Source of the DNA: Brevundimonas aurantiaca
GTDB lineage: Bacteria; Pseudomonadota; Alphaproteobacteria; Caulobacterales; Caulobacteraceae
Length of the DNA stretch: 64,000 bases
Assembly (NCBI RefSeq): GCF_014199955.1
Contig: NZ_JACHOQ010000001.1
Coordinates: 434,001-498,000 of the forward strand
Reading direction: 5' to 3'
Positions 35,617 through 45,085 of this stretch are shown here, in pieces (position 1 is the stretch's first letter; each line of letters starts with the position of its first letter). A model generated the notes under the pieces. The model worked only from the letters and a program-made list of their open reading frames with translations, searched no databases and had not been told where the DNA came from. The position numbers were made by a program, and so were the translations under genes.

Positions 35617-38600
35617 ATGAAAGTTGCTTTGCTAACCGGCGCCGCAGTGGCCGCCGTACTGGGGGGTCATGCCCATGCCCAGGAAGCCGCACCGGCTCAG
35701 ACCGTGACCGAAGTCGTCGTAACCGGTTCGCGCATTAAGCGGCCGCAGTTCGACGGGACGATTCCCGGGGTGCAGGTCACCAAGGAAGAAATCATTCAGC
35801 GCGGCTTCAACAATGCTTACGACATCGTGCTGAGCCAGCCGATGGTCTATGCCGGCGCCAGTCCTTATGGAAGCAACGGCGGCCAGACCTCAAGCCTGGG
35901 CACTGCCTTCGCCGACCTGCTGGGTCTGGGCAGCCAGCGCACCCTGACGTTGGTCAACGGCCGCCGTCAGGTGTCGGGCAACGCCGCGACGCTGTTCGTC
36001 ACCGGCAACAACGCCGGCTCCCAGGTCGATCTCGGCGCCATTCCGTCGCAGTTGATCGACCGCGTCGACACCCTGACCGTCGGCGGCGCGGCCGCCTATG
36101 GGTCGGACGCCATCGCGGGGGTGATAAACTACATCATCAAGGACAAGTACGTCGGCAGCGAGGCGCGCGTGTCTGCGCGGACCTCCGAGCAGGGCGACGC
36201 CAACCGCTACAGCTTCAGCGTCATCCACGGTGAGAACCTGATGGATGACCGGGCCAACCTGACCCTGGCCTTCGAAGAAACCAAGACCGACGCCCTGTAC
36301 GCCGACGCCCGGCCGTGGACGCTCGACGCCGCGACCGGCGTGACCAATGCGTTCAACGGGTCCAAGCGGAACCCGAACTTCGCCGCCAACGCAGCGATTG
36401 ACATCGCCGGTCTGAACAACGGGGCGTTCCTGCGCAACACCGACGACGGCATCCCGTCCACGGCCTACGCCTACTTCACGCGCAACTCGCTGCAGTATCC
36501 GTCGGGTATCGCGTTTACCCCGACGAGTTCCACTGCGGCCTGTCCGACGACGATCGTCGGGGTGACGGCGTGTCTGTTGCCGACGGGTTCGGTCAGCTCG
36601 ACTTCGCAGTTGGTCCCCGGCATTCCCACCGGCAACGGCCTGTACTTCACCAATGCGCCGTCGGGCACCTTCCCGAACTTCGCGCCGACCTCGCTGCCGA
36701 CCGGCGTCACGGCTGCGGCCGTGTTCGCCAGGTACGGCGTGACGCCGCCCGCCGGCCTGACCGCCGCCCAGCAGAACACTCTCGCCATCAACGTGCTGCA
36801 GAGCAAGCTGCCGACCCTGCGCGAGTATCTGGCCCAGAACCCGAACACCGACATCAACCTGATCGTCGGCTCGCTCTATTCGAACATTCCGCGGATCGCC
36901 AATACGGACCCGGCGACTCGGGCGTTGTTCCCCTTCATCGCCAAGCCGGTGCGCTTCAACGCCAACGGCGAGGCCGAAAATTGGTCGTTCGCCAATATCG
37001 GGGCGCAGGATCAAGGCACCTTGGGCTCCGCGCCCGGAATCGAAGGCAATAACACCAGCCGCTACAGCCTGATTCAAAACGAGCAGACCCGTAAGAACTT
37101 CACGGTCTTCGCGACGTTTGACATCAACGACCGGATCAAGGCCTACAGCCAGAACATCCATTCGACGGTTGAAACGGTGCTGCCGCGAAATGGGGCTTCC
37201 GGTAACGCCGTGACCTCCGCCGGGAGCGAGACTTCGGGCATTCTGATCAGCATCAACAACCCGTACCTGAGTGCGACGTCGCAGCAGCTGCTGCGCAGCA
37301 GCGGCGCGGTCAATAGCGCCAACAACTTCATCATGTCGCGCACCAACCAGGACATCCTGGGCGACAACCCTCAGCGCGGCGTCACCAACATCGGCAACTT
37401 CGCCCAAGGCCTGAAGGGCGACTTCGACTTCCTGCACCGCAACTGGACCTGGGACGTGTCCTACACCTACGGCAAGGCTGATGGTAAGGTCGAGTTCACT
37501 GGTATTCGGGACCTGGAGTACCTGCTGGCGATCGACACCGTTCGCGACAGCAGCGGCGCCATCACCTGCCGCGCCAAGACCAACCCTTCCGCCTATCTGG
37601 GCAAGAGCCCGTCGGTGATTGTCACCAACCTGGCCGACACTCCGGCGGCGAATGGCCTGGTCGCGAAGCAGCCGTTCCAGCCCGTCGTGACCCAGGCCAT
37701 GATCGACAGCTGCCAACCGCTGAATCCGTTCGGCTACAATCAGATGACGCAGGCGGCGAAAGACTACGTCACCGCTCAGCAGTTCTACGCCTTCGAGAAC
37801 GTCCAGACCTTCCTGCAAGGCTCGGTGACCGGGGACCTGTTCGAACTGCCGGGCGGTCCGCTGGGCGTGGCGCTCGCCGCCGAACGCCGCACCACGAAGA
37901 ACGACTACTGGGTCGATGACGTTTCGCGCTACGGTCGCACGCGATCGGCGGCGATCTCGGCGACTCAGTACGAGACCGAGGCGCAGGAATACGGCGTCGA
38001 GGTGAATATCCCCGTCCTGGGCAATGGCTTCAACCTGCCGTTCGCCCAACGTCTGGAAATCAACTCGGCGGTTCGTTGGTCCAAGCAGACCGGCGACGCC
38101 GCGACCTTCGTAAACCAGCAAGGTGCGACGGTCAGCCCGACCTACAACGGCGACTGGTCGAAGATCTGGTCGCTCGCCGCCACTTTCCAGCCGATCCGCG
38201 ACATCACCTTCCGCGGCAATGTCACCCGCTCGATTCGCCAGCCGGACGGCGTCGAGCTGTTCTTGGGCGGTCAGGCTTCCTTCACGTCGATGAGCGACCC
38301 CTGCGCAGTCGGCAATATCAACTCGGGCCTGAACCCGGCGACGCGGAAGGCCAACTGTATCGCCGCTGTTCGCGCGGCGGGCTACGCATCGACCAACGCC
38401 GAAGCCGAAACCTTCCTCAGCACCTTCAGTCCCGGCACGCCTTCGGTGCTGGGCGCCCGCTTCGGCAACGATGAACTGAAACCGGAGCGCGGCGAAAGCT
38501 GGACGGCGGGCGTGGTGCTTGAACCGCGCTACGTGCCGAACCTGCGGATGTCGTTCGATTACATCGACATCCAACTGAAGGACCAGCTGACCCGCGTCTC

Positions 38601-39273
38601 GGCGGAACAACTTCTGACCTACTGCTACGACTCCGCGTCCTATCCGGACAATAGCGGCCAGTTCGGTCTGAACACCTGCGGCTCGGTTCCGCGGTACACG
38701 TCGGGGACGGAGCCGAACCCCAGCCGCGCGTTCAGCGTCAACGACGGCTGGCAGTCCACATATCTGAACCTGGCTCAGACCAACCTGCGCGCCGCCAACA
38801 TCGTCGTCGTCTATCGCAAAAAGCTGGCGGAGCTGTTCGGGTCGTCGAGCGACTGGGGCAGCGTGTCGGTGAACAGCAACCTCTACCGCGTCTACGAGTC
38901 GAGCTTTAGCCCCACGGGTCTGGCGGGCGACACCGAGCAGTATCTCGGCAGCATCGGCACGCCGAAGTGGCAGAGCAACACCACGATCGGCTACACGCGC
39001 AAGAGAATCTCCACCAGCCTGAACTTCTACACGCAGTCCGACACCATCCGCTTCAACGGTTCGGTGCCGGCGACGATCGAACAGAACGCCTACCTCGACC
39101 GCAAGGGCTACGCCATATACAACCTGTATGTCGGCTATCAGCTCAACGATGAGGTCGATGTGCGTTTCAACGTCAACAACCTCTCCAATAAACGGTGGGA
39201 AGAGGAGGCGGTCGGCGCCATCTACAGCACGGTTGGCCGCACCTTCCAGTTCAGCATCAACGGGCGCTTCTAG
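35617..39273 (+). CDS. large TonB-dependent receptor
   Basis: A 1218-residue outer-membrane receptor. The signal peptide is MKVALLTGAAVAAVLGGHAH with cleavage near HAQ/E. The plug begins TEVVVTGSRIKRPQFDG and contains GAAAYGSDAIAGVINYIIKD. The barrel ends in the strand TVGRTFQFSINGRF. This form, with VVVTGSRIKRP and a large insert-rich barrel, is the common Caulobacterales/sphingomonad receptor group, many of whose substrates (peptides, plant compounds) are unknown. Several Cys pairs occur in the barrel (for example TAACPTT/TACLLP). No transport partner is adjacent. Codon use is more mixed than in neighbours. Confidence 0.92.
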   Translation: MKVALLTGAAVAAVLGGHAHAQEAAPAQTVTEVVVTGSRIKRPQFDGTIPGVQVTKEEIIQRGFNNAYDIVLSQPMVYAGASPYGSNGGQTSSLGTAFADLLGLGSQRTLTLVNGRRQVSGNAATLFVTGNNAGSQVDLGAIPSQLIDRVDTLTVGGAAAYGSDAIAGVINYIIKDKYVGSEARVSARTSEQGDANRYSFSVIHGENLMDDRANLTLAFEETKTDALYADARPWTLDAATGVTNAFNGSKRNPNFAANAAIDIAGLNNGAFLRNTDDGIPSTAYAYFTRNSLQYPSGIAFTPTSSTAACPTTIVGVTACLLPTGSVSSTSQLVPGIPTGNGLYFTNAPSGTFPNFAPTSLPTGVTAAAVFARYGVTPPAGLTAAQQNTLAINVLQSKLPTLREYLAQNPNTDINLIVGSLYSNIPRIANTDPATRALFPFIAKPVRFNANGEAENWSFANIGAQDQGTLGSAPGIEGNNTSRYSLIQNEQTRKNFTVFATFDINDRIKAYSQNIHSTVETVLPRNGASGNAVTSAGSETSGILISINNPYLSATSQQLLRSSGAVNSANNFIMSRTNQDILGDNPQRGVTNIGNFAQGLKGDFDFLHRNWTWDVSYTYGKADGKVEFTGIRDLEYLLAIDTVRDSSGAITCRAKTNPSAYLGKSPSVIVTNLADTPAANGLVAKQPFQPVVTQAMIDSCQPLNPFGYNQMTQAAKDYVTAQQFYAFENVQTFLQGSVTGDLFELPGGPLGVALAAERRTTKNDYWVDDVSRYGRTRSAAISATQYETEAQEYGVEVNIPVLGNGFNLPFAQRLEINSAVRWSKQTGDAATFVNQQGATVSPTYNGDWSKIWSLAATFQPIRDITFRGNVTRSIRQPDGVELFLGGQASFTSMSDPCAVGNINSGLNPATRKANCIAAVRAAGYASTNAEAETFLSTFSPGTPSVLGARFGNDELKPERGESWTAGVVLEPRYVPNLRMSFDYIDIQLKDQLTRVSAEQLLTYCYDSASYPDNSGQFGLNTCGSVPRYTSGTEPNPSRAFSVNDGWQSTYLNLAQTNLRAANIVVVYRKKLAELFGSSSDWGSVSVNSNLYRVYESSFSPTGLAGDTEQYLGSIGTPKWQSNTTIGYTRKRISTSLNFYTQSDTIRFNGSVPATIEQNAYLDRKGYAIYNLYVGYQLNDEVDVRFNVNNLSNKRWEEEAVGAIYSTVGRTFQFSINGRF

Positions 39274-39405
39274 AGCCTGATCTGTTGCCCAGGAATCGCC
39301 TCGCGGTTCCGCTGACGCCTTAATCAGGCTCCAGATTAGGGCGAGAGCAGGACCCATCCTTCTGCCGGAACCGCTGCGCGGTTCCGGCAGAAACGATTCT
39401 GCTCT
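39271..39405. repeat. two-module palindromic intergenic repeat, copy 1
   Basis: Two imperfect hairpins in tandem: TAGAGCCTGAT...ATCAGGCTC, with an inner GGAATCGCC/GCGGTTCC palindrome, then GAGCAGG...TTCTGCTCT with inner GGAACCGC/GCGGTTCC. The first base triplet TAG is the stop codon of the TonB receptor gene. The reverse complement of the region at 56711-56847 matches it along its whole length with scattered differences. From 39406 to 39642 I see nothing recognisable. Confidence 0.85.
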
Positions 39406-39642
39406 GGCGGCTCTGGCCAGGCGATCAGCAAGCAAACCCGTCGTCTGAGGCTCTCACAGGCCACGTCACCTTGGCGGTCAGCCGCCTCGGCAACACCCCC
39501 ACAGCCTGATCGGCGCACCCTTTTTTGGGCCTGAACCTCGGCCGATCGCGGTCTGCAGACGGGCCCTGCCCAAGGTCCAGTCCAACATCCGATACAGGTT
39601 GATCGGTCCTTGATCGGATCGCAGACCATGGTTTGGATTGCT

Positions 39643-41751
39643 CTAGACCTGGCCCAGGGTCCGAAGCTTGGCGCGGGGGTGGATTTCGTTCTGGCTCATG
39701 ACCACCGTCTGGCCCCGGAACCGCTCGATGATCGAGCGGACATAGGGGCGAGTCTGGGGCCCGGTCAGCAGGACGGGATTCTCGCCGGACATGGCGATCC
39801 GTTCGAAGGTGTCGCGGACGGCGCGGATGAAGTCCTGCAGCCGCGACGGCGCCATGGCCAGCTGCTTGTCCTCGCCGCCGCCGATCAGGCTTTCGGCGAA
39901 GGCGTTCTCCCATTCGGGCGACAGGGTGACGATCGGCAGGGCGCCGTCGCCGCCCTGGTGCTGCCAGCACAGCTGACGGGCCAGGCGAGCGCGGACGTGT
40001 TCGACCAGGGTGGTGACGCTGGTGCTGTGGGGCGCGGCCTCGGCCAGCCCTTCCAGAATGGCGGGCAGATCGCGGATCGACACCTTCTCGCGCAGCAGGG
40101 CCTGAAGCACCCTTTGCAGGGTGGTGACGCTGACGACGCTGGGGATCAGCTCCTCGACCAGCTTCTTCTCTTCGGTTCCCAGCTCCTTCAGCAGCTTCTG
40201 CACCTCGCCGTAGGACAGCAGGTCCGCCATATTTTCCTTCAGGATTTCGGTCAGGTGCGTCGTCAGGACCGTGGAAGGATCGACCAGCGTATAGCCGTGG
40301 AAGGTCGCTTCTTCGCGCAGGGTTTCGCTGATCCAGGTGGCGGGCAGGCCGAAGGCGGGCTCGCGCATATGTTCGCCCGGCAGTTCCACCTGCCCCCCGG
40401 CGGGGTCCATCGCCATCAGATGCCCCAGACGCACCTCGCCCGCCCCAGCCTCCATCTCCTTGATGCGGATGGCGTAGCCCTGGGTCGGCAGGCGCATATT
40501 GTCCAGAATGCGGACCTGCGGCATGACGAAGCCGTATTCCTGGGCCAGCGATCGACGGAGCGCCTTGATCTGGTCGGTCAGACGCCGCCCTTCCAGATCA
40601 TTGATCAGGCTGAGCAGCGAATAGCCCAGCTCGATCTTGACCTCGTCGATCGTCAGCACGTTCGAGATCGGCTCTTCGACCTCCTCCTTGGGGGCGGCCG
40701 CAGCGGCGACCTCGGCCTCCGTGGGCTGGGGCTTGAGCCTTTGGCGGCCCAGGCGCCAGGCCATGAAGCCCGAACCGATGGCCAGGGCGGCAAAGGGGAT
40801 CAGCGGCATGCCGGGGATCAGGCCGATCAGACCCGCCGCCCCCGACACCACGCCCAGCGACACGGGGTTGGTGGCCAGCTGGGTCACCAGGGCCTTGTCC
40901 GCCGTGCCCTCGACGCCGGCCTTGGACACCAGGAAGCCGGCGGCGATCGAGATGATGATGGCCGGCACCTGGGTGACCAGACCGTCGCCGATGGTCAGCT
41001 GCACATAGGTGTTGGCGGCGTCCATGGCCGGCATGCCGTGCTGCAGGGTGCCGATCAATATGCCGCCGATGGCGTTGATGAAGGTGATGATCAGGCCCGC
41101 GACGGCGTCGCCGCGCACGAACTTCGAGGCGCCGTCCATGGCCCCGAAGAAGGTCGATTCCTGCTCCAGCTCCTTGCGGCGCAGCTTGGCCTGGTCCTCG
41201 GTGATCAGGCCCGACGACAGGTCGGCGTCGATCGCCATCTGCTTGCCCGGCATGGAGTCCAGGGTGAAGCGGGCCGAGACTTCGGCGATCCGGGTCGAAC
41301 CCTTGGTGATGACGACGAAGTTCACCACCAGGATGATGGCGAAGATGATCACACCGATGATGAAGTTGCCGCCCATCATCAGCTCGCCGAAGGCGTTGAT
41401 CACCTGGCCGGCGCTGTCGTGCCCTTCCTGACCGTGGGTCAGGATCAGCCGCGTCGAGGCCAGGTTCAGGCCCAGGCGGAACAGGGTCGAGACCAGCAGA
41501 ACCGTCGGGAAGATGGCGAAGTCCAGCGGCTTCTTCATCATCACGGCGGTCATCAGGATCAGCACGGACGAGACCAGCGAGATCGCCAGCAGCAGGTCCA
41601 GAAGCATCTTCGGAACCGGCAGGATCAGCAGCATGATCACCCCGATCACGCCGACCGCCATCAGCACTTCGCCGCGGTTGATCCAGCTCAGCACGTCGCG
41701 ACCGGTGGGGCGCGCCATGCCGTCCTTCATCATGATCGGCGCATCAGTCAC
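39643..41751 (-). CDS. flhA: flagellar biosynthesis protein FlhA
   Basis: A core export-gate protein of the flagellar type III secretion system in the inner membrane. The 702 residues have an N-terminal membrane domain with several hydrophobic segments (VLMAVGVIGVIMLLILPVPK onward) and the conserved cytoplasmic FHIPEP-type signature FRLGLNLASTRLILTHG. The C-terminal half is the cytoplasmic export-platform domain. Last gene of a leftward flagellar operon; its start overlaps the end of the beta-lactamase gene by 8 bases. The ATG at 41751 gives the usual N-terminus. Confidence 0.97.
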   Translation of the reverse strand: MTDAPIMMKDGMARPTGRDVLSWINRGEVLMAVGVIGVIMLLILPVPKMLLDLLLAISLVSSVLILMTAVMMKKPLDFAIFPTVLLVSTLFRLGLNLASTRLILTHGQEGHDSAGQVINAFGELMMGGNFIIGVIIFAIILVVNFVVITKGSTRIAEVSARFTLDSMPGKQMAIDADLSSGLITEDQAKLRRKELEQESTFFGAMDGASKFVRGDAVAGLIITFINAIGGILIGTLQHGMPAMDAANTYVQLTIGDGLVTQVPAIIISIAAGFLVSKAGVEGTADKALVTQLATNPVSLGVVSGAAGLIGLIPGMPLIPFAALAIGSGFMAWRLGRQRLKPQPTEAEVAAAAAPKEEVEEPISNVLTIDEVKIELGYSLLSLINDLEGRRLTDQIKALRRSLAQEYGFVMPQVRILDNMRLPTQGYAIRIKEMEAGAGEVRLGHLMAMDPAGGQVELPGEHMREPAFGLPATWISETLREEATFHGYTLVDPSTVLTTHLTEILKENMADLLSYGEVQKLLKELGTEEKKLVEELIPSVVSVTTLQRVLQALLREKVSIRDLPAILEGLAEAAPHSTSVTTLVEHVRARLARQLCWQHQGGDGALPIVTLSPEWENAFAESLIGGGEDKQLAMAPSRLQDFIRAVRDTFERIAMSGENPVLLTGPQTRPYVRSIIERFRGQTVVMSQNEIHPRAKLRTLGQV

Positions 41752-42640
41752 GGCCCAGGGCCTTCAAGGCGCGGCGGGTGGCCTCGGCGATCACGGCGTC
41801 GCGCTGATCCTCCGTCGCCGAGGCGGCGCCGGTGAAATAGGCGGCGATGATGACCGGCGAACCGCTGAGCGGGGTCAGCATGCCCACGTCGTTCGTCGTG
41901 CCGCGGGCGCCCGAGCCGGTCTTGTGCGCGACGCTCCAACCCTCGGGCGCGCCCGCCTTGATCCGGTTGGGGCCGGTCGGGGAGGCGGTCAGCCAGCCGT
42001 GCAGCAGGGCGTCGTGCGCCGGCGTCAGTCGATCGCTGAAGGCCATTTCGCGGATGTTGGCGACGGTCTGTTCCGGCAGGCAGGTGTCGCGCGGATCGTC
42101 AGGCAGGGCGGTGTTCAAGTCCGGCTCCAGCCGAGAGATGACGGTCGTCGTGTCGCCGAAGGTCGGCCACCACGAACGCCATACGCCGATTCCGCCCATC
42201 TCGCGGATCAGGATATTGGCGGCCGGATTGTCGCTGACCTCCACCGCCGCCTGCATTAGTTCGCGGATGGTGAGCGTCCGCCCCACCGCCTTTTCGGTCA
42301 CGGGCGCATGGGGAATGATGTCGGCCGAGGTGATGCGGACCGGCCGGTCCAGCCTTTCCTCGTCCCGCTGCACCCTTTGCAGGATGGCCGCCGCCAGAAA
42401 GGGTTTGAAGGTCGAGCAGAAGGGAAACCGCTCCTGGCTGCGCCACAGCGCCCGCACCCCGCTGCCGACGTCCAGGGCGGCGACGCCCAGCCGCCCGTCC
42501 CACCGCGTCTCCAGATCGTTCAGGAACAGGTCCGGGGCCGCCTCGGCCTTGACCTTGGTCTGGCTGCGCGGCGTGCAGGCGGCCAGGCCCAGCGCGCCTG
42601 CGCCGGCCATCAGCCTCCGCCTGTCCAGACCGCGCCCCAT
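41744..42640 (-). CDS. class A beta-lactamase, Tat-type lipoprotein signal, inside flagellar operon
   Basis: A 298-residue serine beta-lactamase. All active-site motifs are intact: S76-T-F-K79 in FPFCSTFKPFLAAAIL, S136-D-N138 in VSDNPAAN, E172-P-D-L-N176 and K240-T-G. C75 sits directly before the serine, as in KPC/NMC-A-type enzymes, but no cysteine follows KTG (KTGSGARGTTND), so their disulfide is absent. The N-terminus DRRRLMAGAGALGLAAC combines a twin-arginine motif with a lipobox, suggesting a lipidated enzyme exported folded. It lies between flbD (2-base gap) and flhA (8-base overlap). Substrates cannot be told from sequence. Confidence 0.93.
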   Translation of the reverse strand: MGRGLDRRRLMAGAGALGLAACTPRSQTKVKAEAAPDLFLNDLETRWDGRLGVAALDVGSGVRALWRSQERFPFCSTFKPFLAAAILQRVQRDEERLDRPVRITSADIIPHAPVTEKAVGRTLTIRELMQAAVEVSDNPAANILIREMGGIGVWRSWWPTFGDTTTVISRLEPDLNTALPDDPRDTCLPEQTVANIREMAFSDRLTPAHDALLHGWLTASPTGPNRIKAGAPEGWSVAHKTGSGARGTTNDVGMLTPLSGSPVIIAAYFTGAASATEDQRDAVIAEATRRALKALGRD

Positions 42641-42642
42641 GC

Positions 42643-44058
42643 TCAGGCGGCGTAGCCCGAGGCCGAGACGCCGGATTGCGGGGCGGGAATGACCGTCCCC
42701 TCCTCGGCGTATTCGTTCAGCTTGTTGCGCAGGGTCCGGATGGAGATGCCCAGGATGTTGGCCGCATGGGTGCGATTGCCCAGACAGTGGGTCAGGGTAT
42801 CCAGGATCAGGGTCTTCTCCATCGCCGCCACCGTCTGGCCGACGAAGCTGCGGGTCACGGCGTCGGCCGCCTGGGCCGCCCGGGCCGCAACGCCGCCGCC
42901 ATAGGGGTTCCCCACGGCCGCCGTTCCCATCATGCCGCCGCCTTCCGCCGTCAGCGGCTGGCCGTCCGGCAGGCGGATGGCGTCCACATCGATCTCGGGT
43001 CCGGTCGCCAGCAGCACGGCCCGGTGCATGGCGTTTTCCAGCTCACGGACGTTGCCGGGCCAGCGGTGGGCGCTGATCGCCTGACGCGCCCGCGCCGACA
43101 TCGGCCGCTCGGGCACGCCGTTGGCCGCCGCATATTTCTTGATGAAGTGATCGGCCAGCACCCCGATGTCGCCCGGCCGTTCGCGCAGGGCCGGCAGGCG
43201 CAGATTGACGACGTTCAGCCGGTACAGCAGGTCCTCGCGGAACGTGCCTTCCGCCACGGCCTTGGCCAGGTCGCGGTTGGAGGTGGCGATGATGCGGATA
43301 TTGACCGGCACGGGCTTGGAGCCGCCGACCCGGTCGATCACCCGCTCCTGGATGGCGCGCAGCAGCTTGGCCTGGAGCCGGGCGTCCATCTCGGAGATTT
43401 CGTCCAGCAGCAGGGTGCCGCCGTCGGCCTCTTCGAACTTGCCGATCCGGCGGGCGACGGCGCCCGTGAAGGCGCCCTTCTCGTGACCGAACAGTTCCGA
43501 TTCCAGCAGATTATCGGGAATGGCCGCGCAGTTGACGCTGATGAAGGGCTTTTCGGACCGGCGCGAATGGTCGTGCATGTAGCGCGCCATCACCTCCTTG
43601 CCGACGCCGCTTTCGCCGGTGATCAGGATGGAGGCTTCGGAGCGCGCCACCTGATCGGCCAGTTGCAGCACCGCCTTCATCGCCGGATCGGCTGAGATCA
43701 TCGGCTTTTCGTCGTCGGCGACGGCGGCCAGGACCGCCGCTATCATCTCCGCATCGGGCGGCAGGGGGATGAACTCCTTGGCCCCGGCCTTGATGGCGGC
43801 GGCCGCCTCGCGGGCGTCGGCGTCGACCCCGAAGGCCACCACCGGCACAGTGATCCGCTCGGCCTCGTTCGCGGCGATCAGGGCGGCGATGTCGAGCTGA
43901 TAGTCGACCATCAGCAGGTCGGCGCCCTGCCCCCGTCGAAGCTGTTCTGTCGCCTGATCCGCGCGCTCGACGTGACTGACCTTGGCGCCGTGCGCCATGG
44001 CCATCTTCACCGCCGAAGCGAGCTGCCCGCTCAGTCTGCCTACCACCAGAAGACGCAT
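42643..44058 (-). CDS. flbD: sigma-54-dependent flagellar transcriptional activator FlbD
   Basis: Activates class III/IV flagellar genes with sigma-54 and represses fliF in Caulobacter. The N-terminal domain resembles a receiver but lacks the paired acidic residues (starts MRLLVVGRLSGQ), as expected for FlbD, which is controlled by FliX. The AAA+ domain has Walker A GESGVGKEVMARY (148-160), the sigma-54 contact loop GAFTGA (195-200) and Walker B LLLDEISEMD. The Fis-type helix-turn-helix lies at the C-terminus (LGNRTHAANILGISIRTLRN). 471 residues is normal. 46 bases downstream of fliN. Confidence 0.96.
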   Translation of the reverse strand: MRLLVVGRLSGQLASAVKMAMAHGAKVSHVERADQATEQLRRGQGADLLMVDYQLDIAALIAANEAERITVPVVAFGVDADAREAAAAIKAGAKEFIPLPPDAEMIAAVLAAVADDEKPMISADPAMKAVLQLADQVARSEASILITGESGVGKEVMARYMHDHSRRSEKPFISVNCAAIPDNLLESELFGHEKGAFTGAVARRIGKFEEADGGTLLLDEISEMDARLQAKLLRAIQERVIDRVGGSKPVPVNIRIIATSNRDLAKAVAEGTFREDLLYRLNVVNLRLPALRERPGDIGVLADHFIKKYAAANGVPERPMSARARQAISAHRWPGNVRELENAMHRAVLLATGPEIDVDAIRLPDGQPLTAEGGGMMGTAAVGNPYGGGVAARAAQAADAVTRSFVGQTVAAMEKTLILDTLTHCLGNRTHAANILGISIRTLRNKLNEYAEEGTVIPAPQSGVSASGYAA

Positions 44059-44104
44059 CGTTCTTCTCCTCTAATCCTTCACCCGGTCCGACGCGCAGCG
44101 CGCG

Positions 44105-44437
44105 TCAGCCGCCCGAGTCCTCAGTCTTGATGATTTCCGTCATGGTCACGCCCAGCCGATCCTCGACCACGACGACCTCGCCGCGCGCGATCAAACGGTT
44201 GTTGACGAAAATGTCGATCGCCTCGCCGACCTTGCGGTCCAGCTCCAGCACCGAACCCTTGTTCAGCTTCAGCAACTGGGCGACCGACATGTGCGACTTG
44301 CCCAGCACGGCCGAGATATTGACCGGAACCTCGAACACCGTCGCCAGATCGGCGGCGGTTTTTTCGCCCGCGTCGTCGGCGACGGCCAGGGCGGTGGAGT
44401 CGGGAAATTCCTCGAGCGATAGATCGTCGGAGGCCAT
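44105..44437 (-). CDS. fliN: flagellar motor switch protein FliN
   Basis: A rotor C-ring subunit. The 110 residues consist of a short acidic N-terminus followed by the surface-presentation-of-antigens domain: VFEVPVNISAVLGKSHMSVA, LNKGSVLELDRKVGEAIDIF, RGEVVVVEDRLGVTMTEI. The 1-base overlap with the fliH stop shows translational coupling. It is in the Caulobacter order between fliH and flbD. Confidence 0.96.
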   Translation of the reverse strand: MASDDLSLEEFPDSTALAVADDAGEKTAADLATVFEVPVNISAVLGKSHMSVAQLLKLNKGSVLELDRKVGEAIDIFVNNRLIARGEVVVVEDRLGVTMTEIIKTEDSGG

Positions 44438-45084
44438 CAGAACTCACTCCGGTCGGTGTGGATTGGGGGTTCGGCGTGTCCCGCCTCGGCCGCCAGGGCG
44501 GCGCTCAGGGCCTCCGCGACGCGGGCGGCGGAACCTTCGGGATCGTGATCGGCGCGACCGTCGGCCCACTCCAGCTGGAAGGCGGCGACCGCCATGCCGG
44601 GTTCGTCGCGGAAGGCGACGACGCCGGTGAAGCCGCTGTCGGCGCAGGCCTGTTCGATTTGGCCGCGCACCACCTCGTCCAGGCCCGAGGCCCGGATCAC
44701 CAGGCGCGGCGAGGCGTCGATCTCTTGAGCCAGGGACTCCAGGGCGGCGCGCAACGGCGCCTGGGGGAAGCGGTGCAGGGCGGCGTCGGCGATGGCCCGC
44801 GCCGCCGCCAGGGCCAGGTCGGCGGACTGTTCGCGATGGGTCTGGGCGACGGTTCGCAGCGACGGCAGGGCGGCGGCGGCGGCCTGGGCGATGTTGGTCA
44901 GGGCCATGGCCCGGATGTTTTCGACCTCGGCGAGGGCCTCCTGGCGCGCCTCCAGCCGGGCGGTGGCGACCAGGGCCTCGACCTCTGCGGGCATGTAGCT
45001 GCGTTTGACCGGCTTCCAGGCGCTTGCGCGCACCACCGCGCCGTCGGCGTCGAACTCGGTGTCAAAGGCGAAGGGGGTGCTCAT
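44437..45084 (-). CDS. fliH: flagellar assembly protein FliH (FlbE)
   Basis: A regulator of the export ATPase FliI and the C-ring. The 215 residues are mostly helical (ALVATARLEARQEALAEVEN, then AAARAIADAALHRFPQAPLR), ending in a small domain with LVIRASGLDEVVRGQIEQAC. In Caulobacter the gene is called flbE. Assignment comes partly from position, between fliG (1-base gap) and fliN. Sequence alone in this family is weakly conserved. Confidence 0.9.
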   Translation of the reverse strand: MSTPFAFDTEFDADGAVVRASAWKPVKRSYMPAEVEALVATARLEARQEALAEVENIRAMALTNIAQAAAAALPSLRTVAQTHREQSADLALAAARAIADAALHRFPQAPLRAALESLAQEIDASPRLVIRASGLDEVVRGQIEQACADSGFTGVVAFRDEPGMAVAAFQLEWADGRADHDPEGSAARVAEALSAALAAEAGHAEPPIHTDRSEF

Positions 45085-45085
45085 G

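Noticed and set aside
35890-39435. 1181-residue frame antisense to the TonB receptor
   Set aside because: Valine/Arg-rich shadow frame; the forward frame has a signal peptide, plug and barrel end.
39406-39642. Small frames between the repeat and flhA
   Set aside because: No ribosome binding sites, no conservation features, biased composition; more likely decayed or non-coding.
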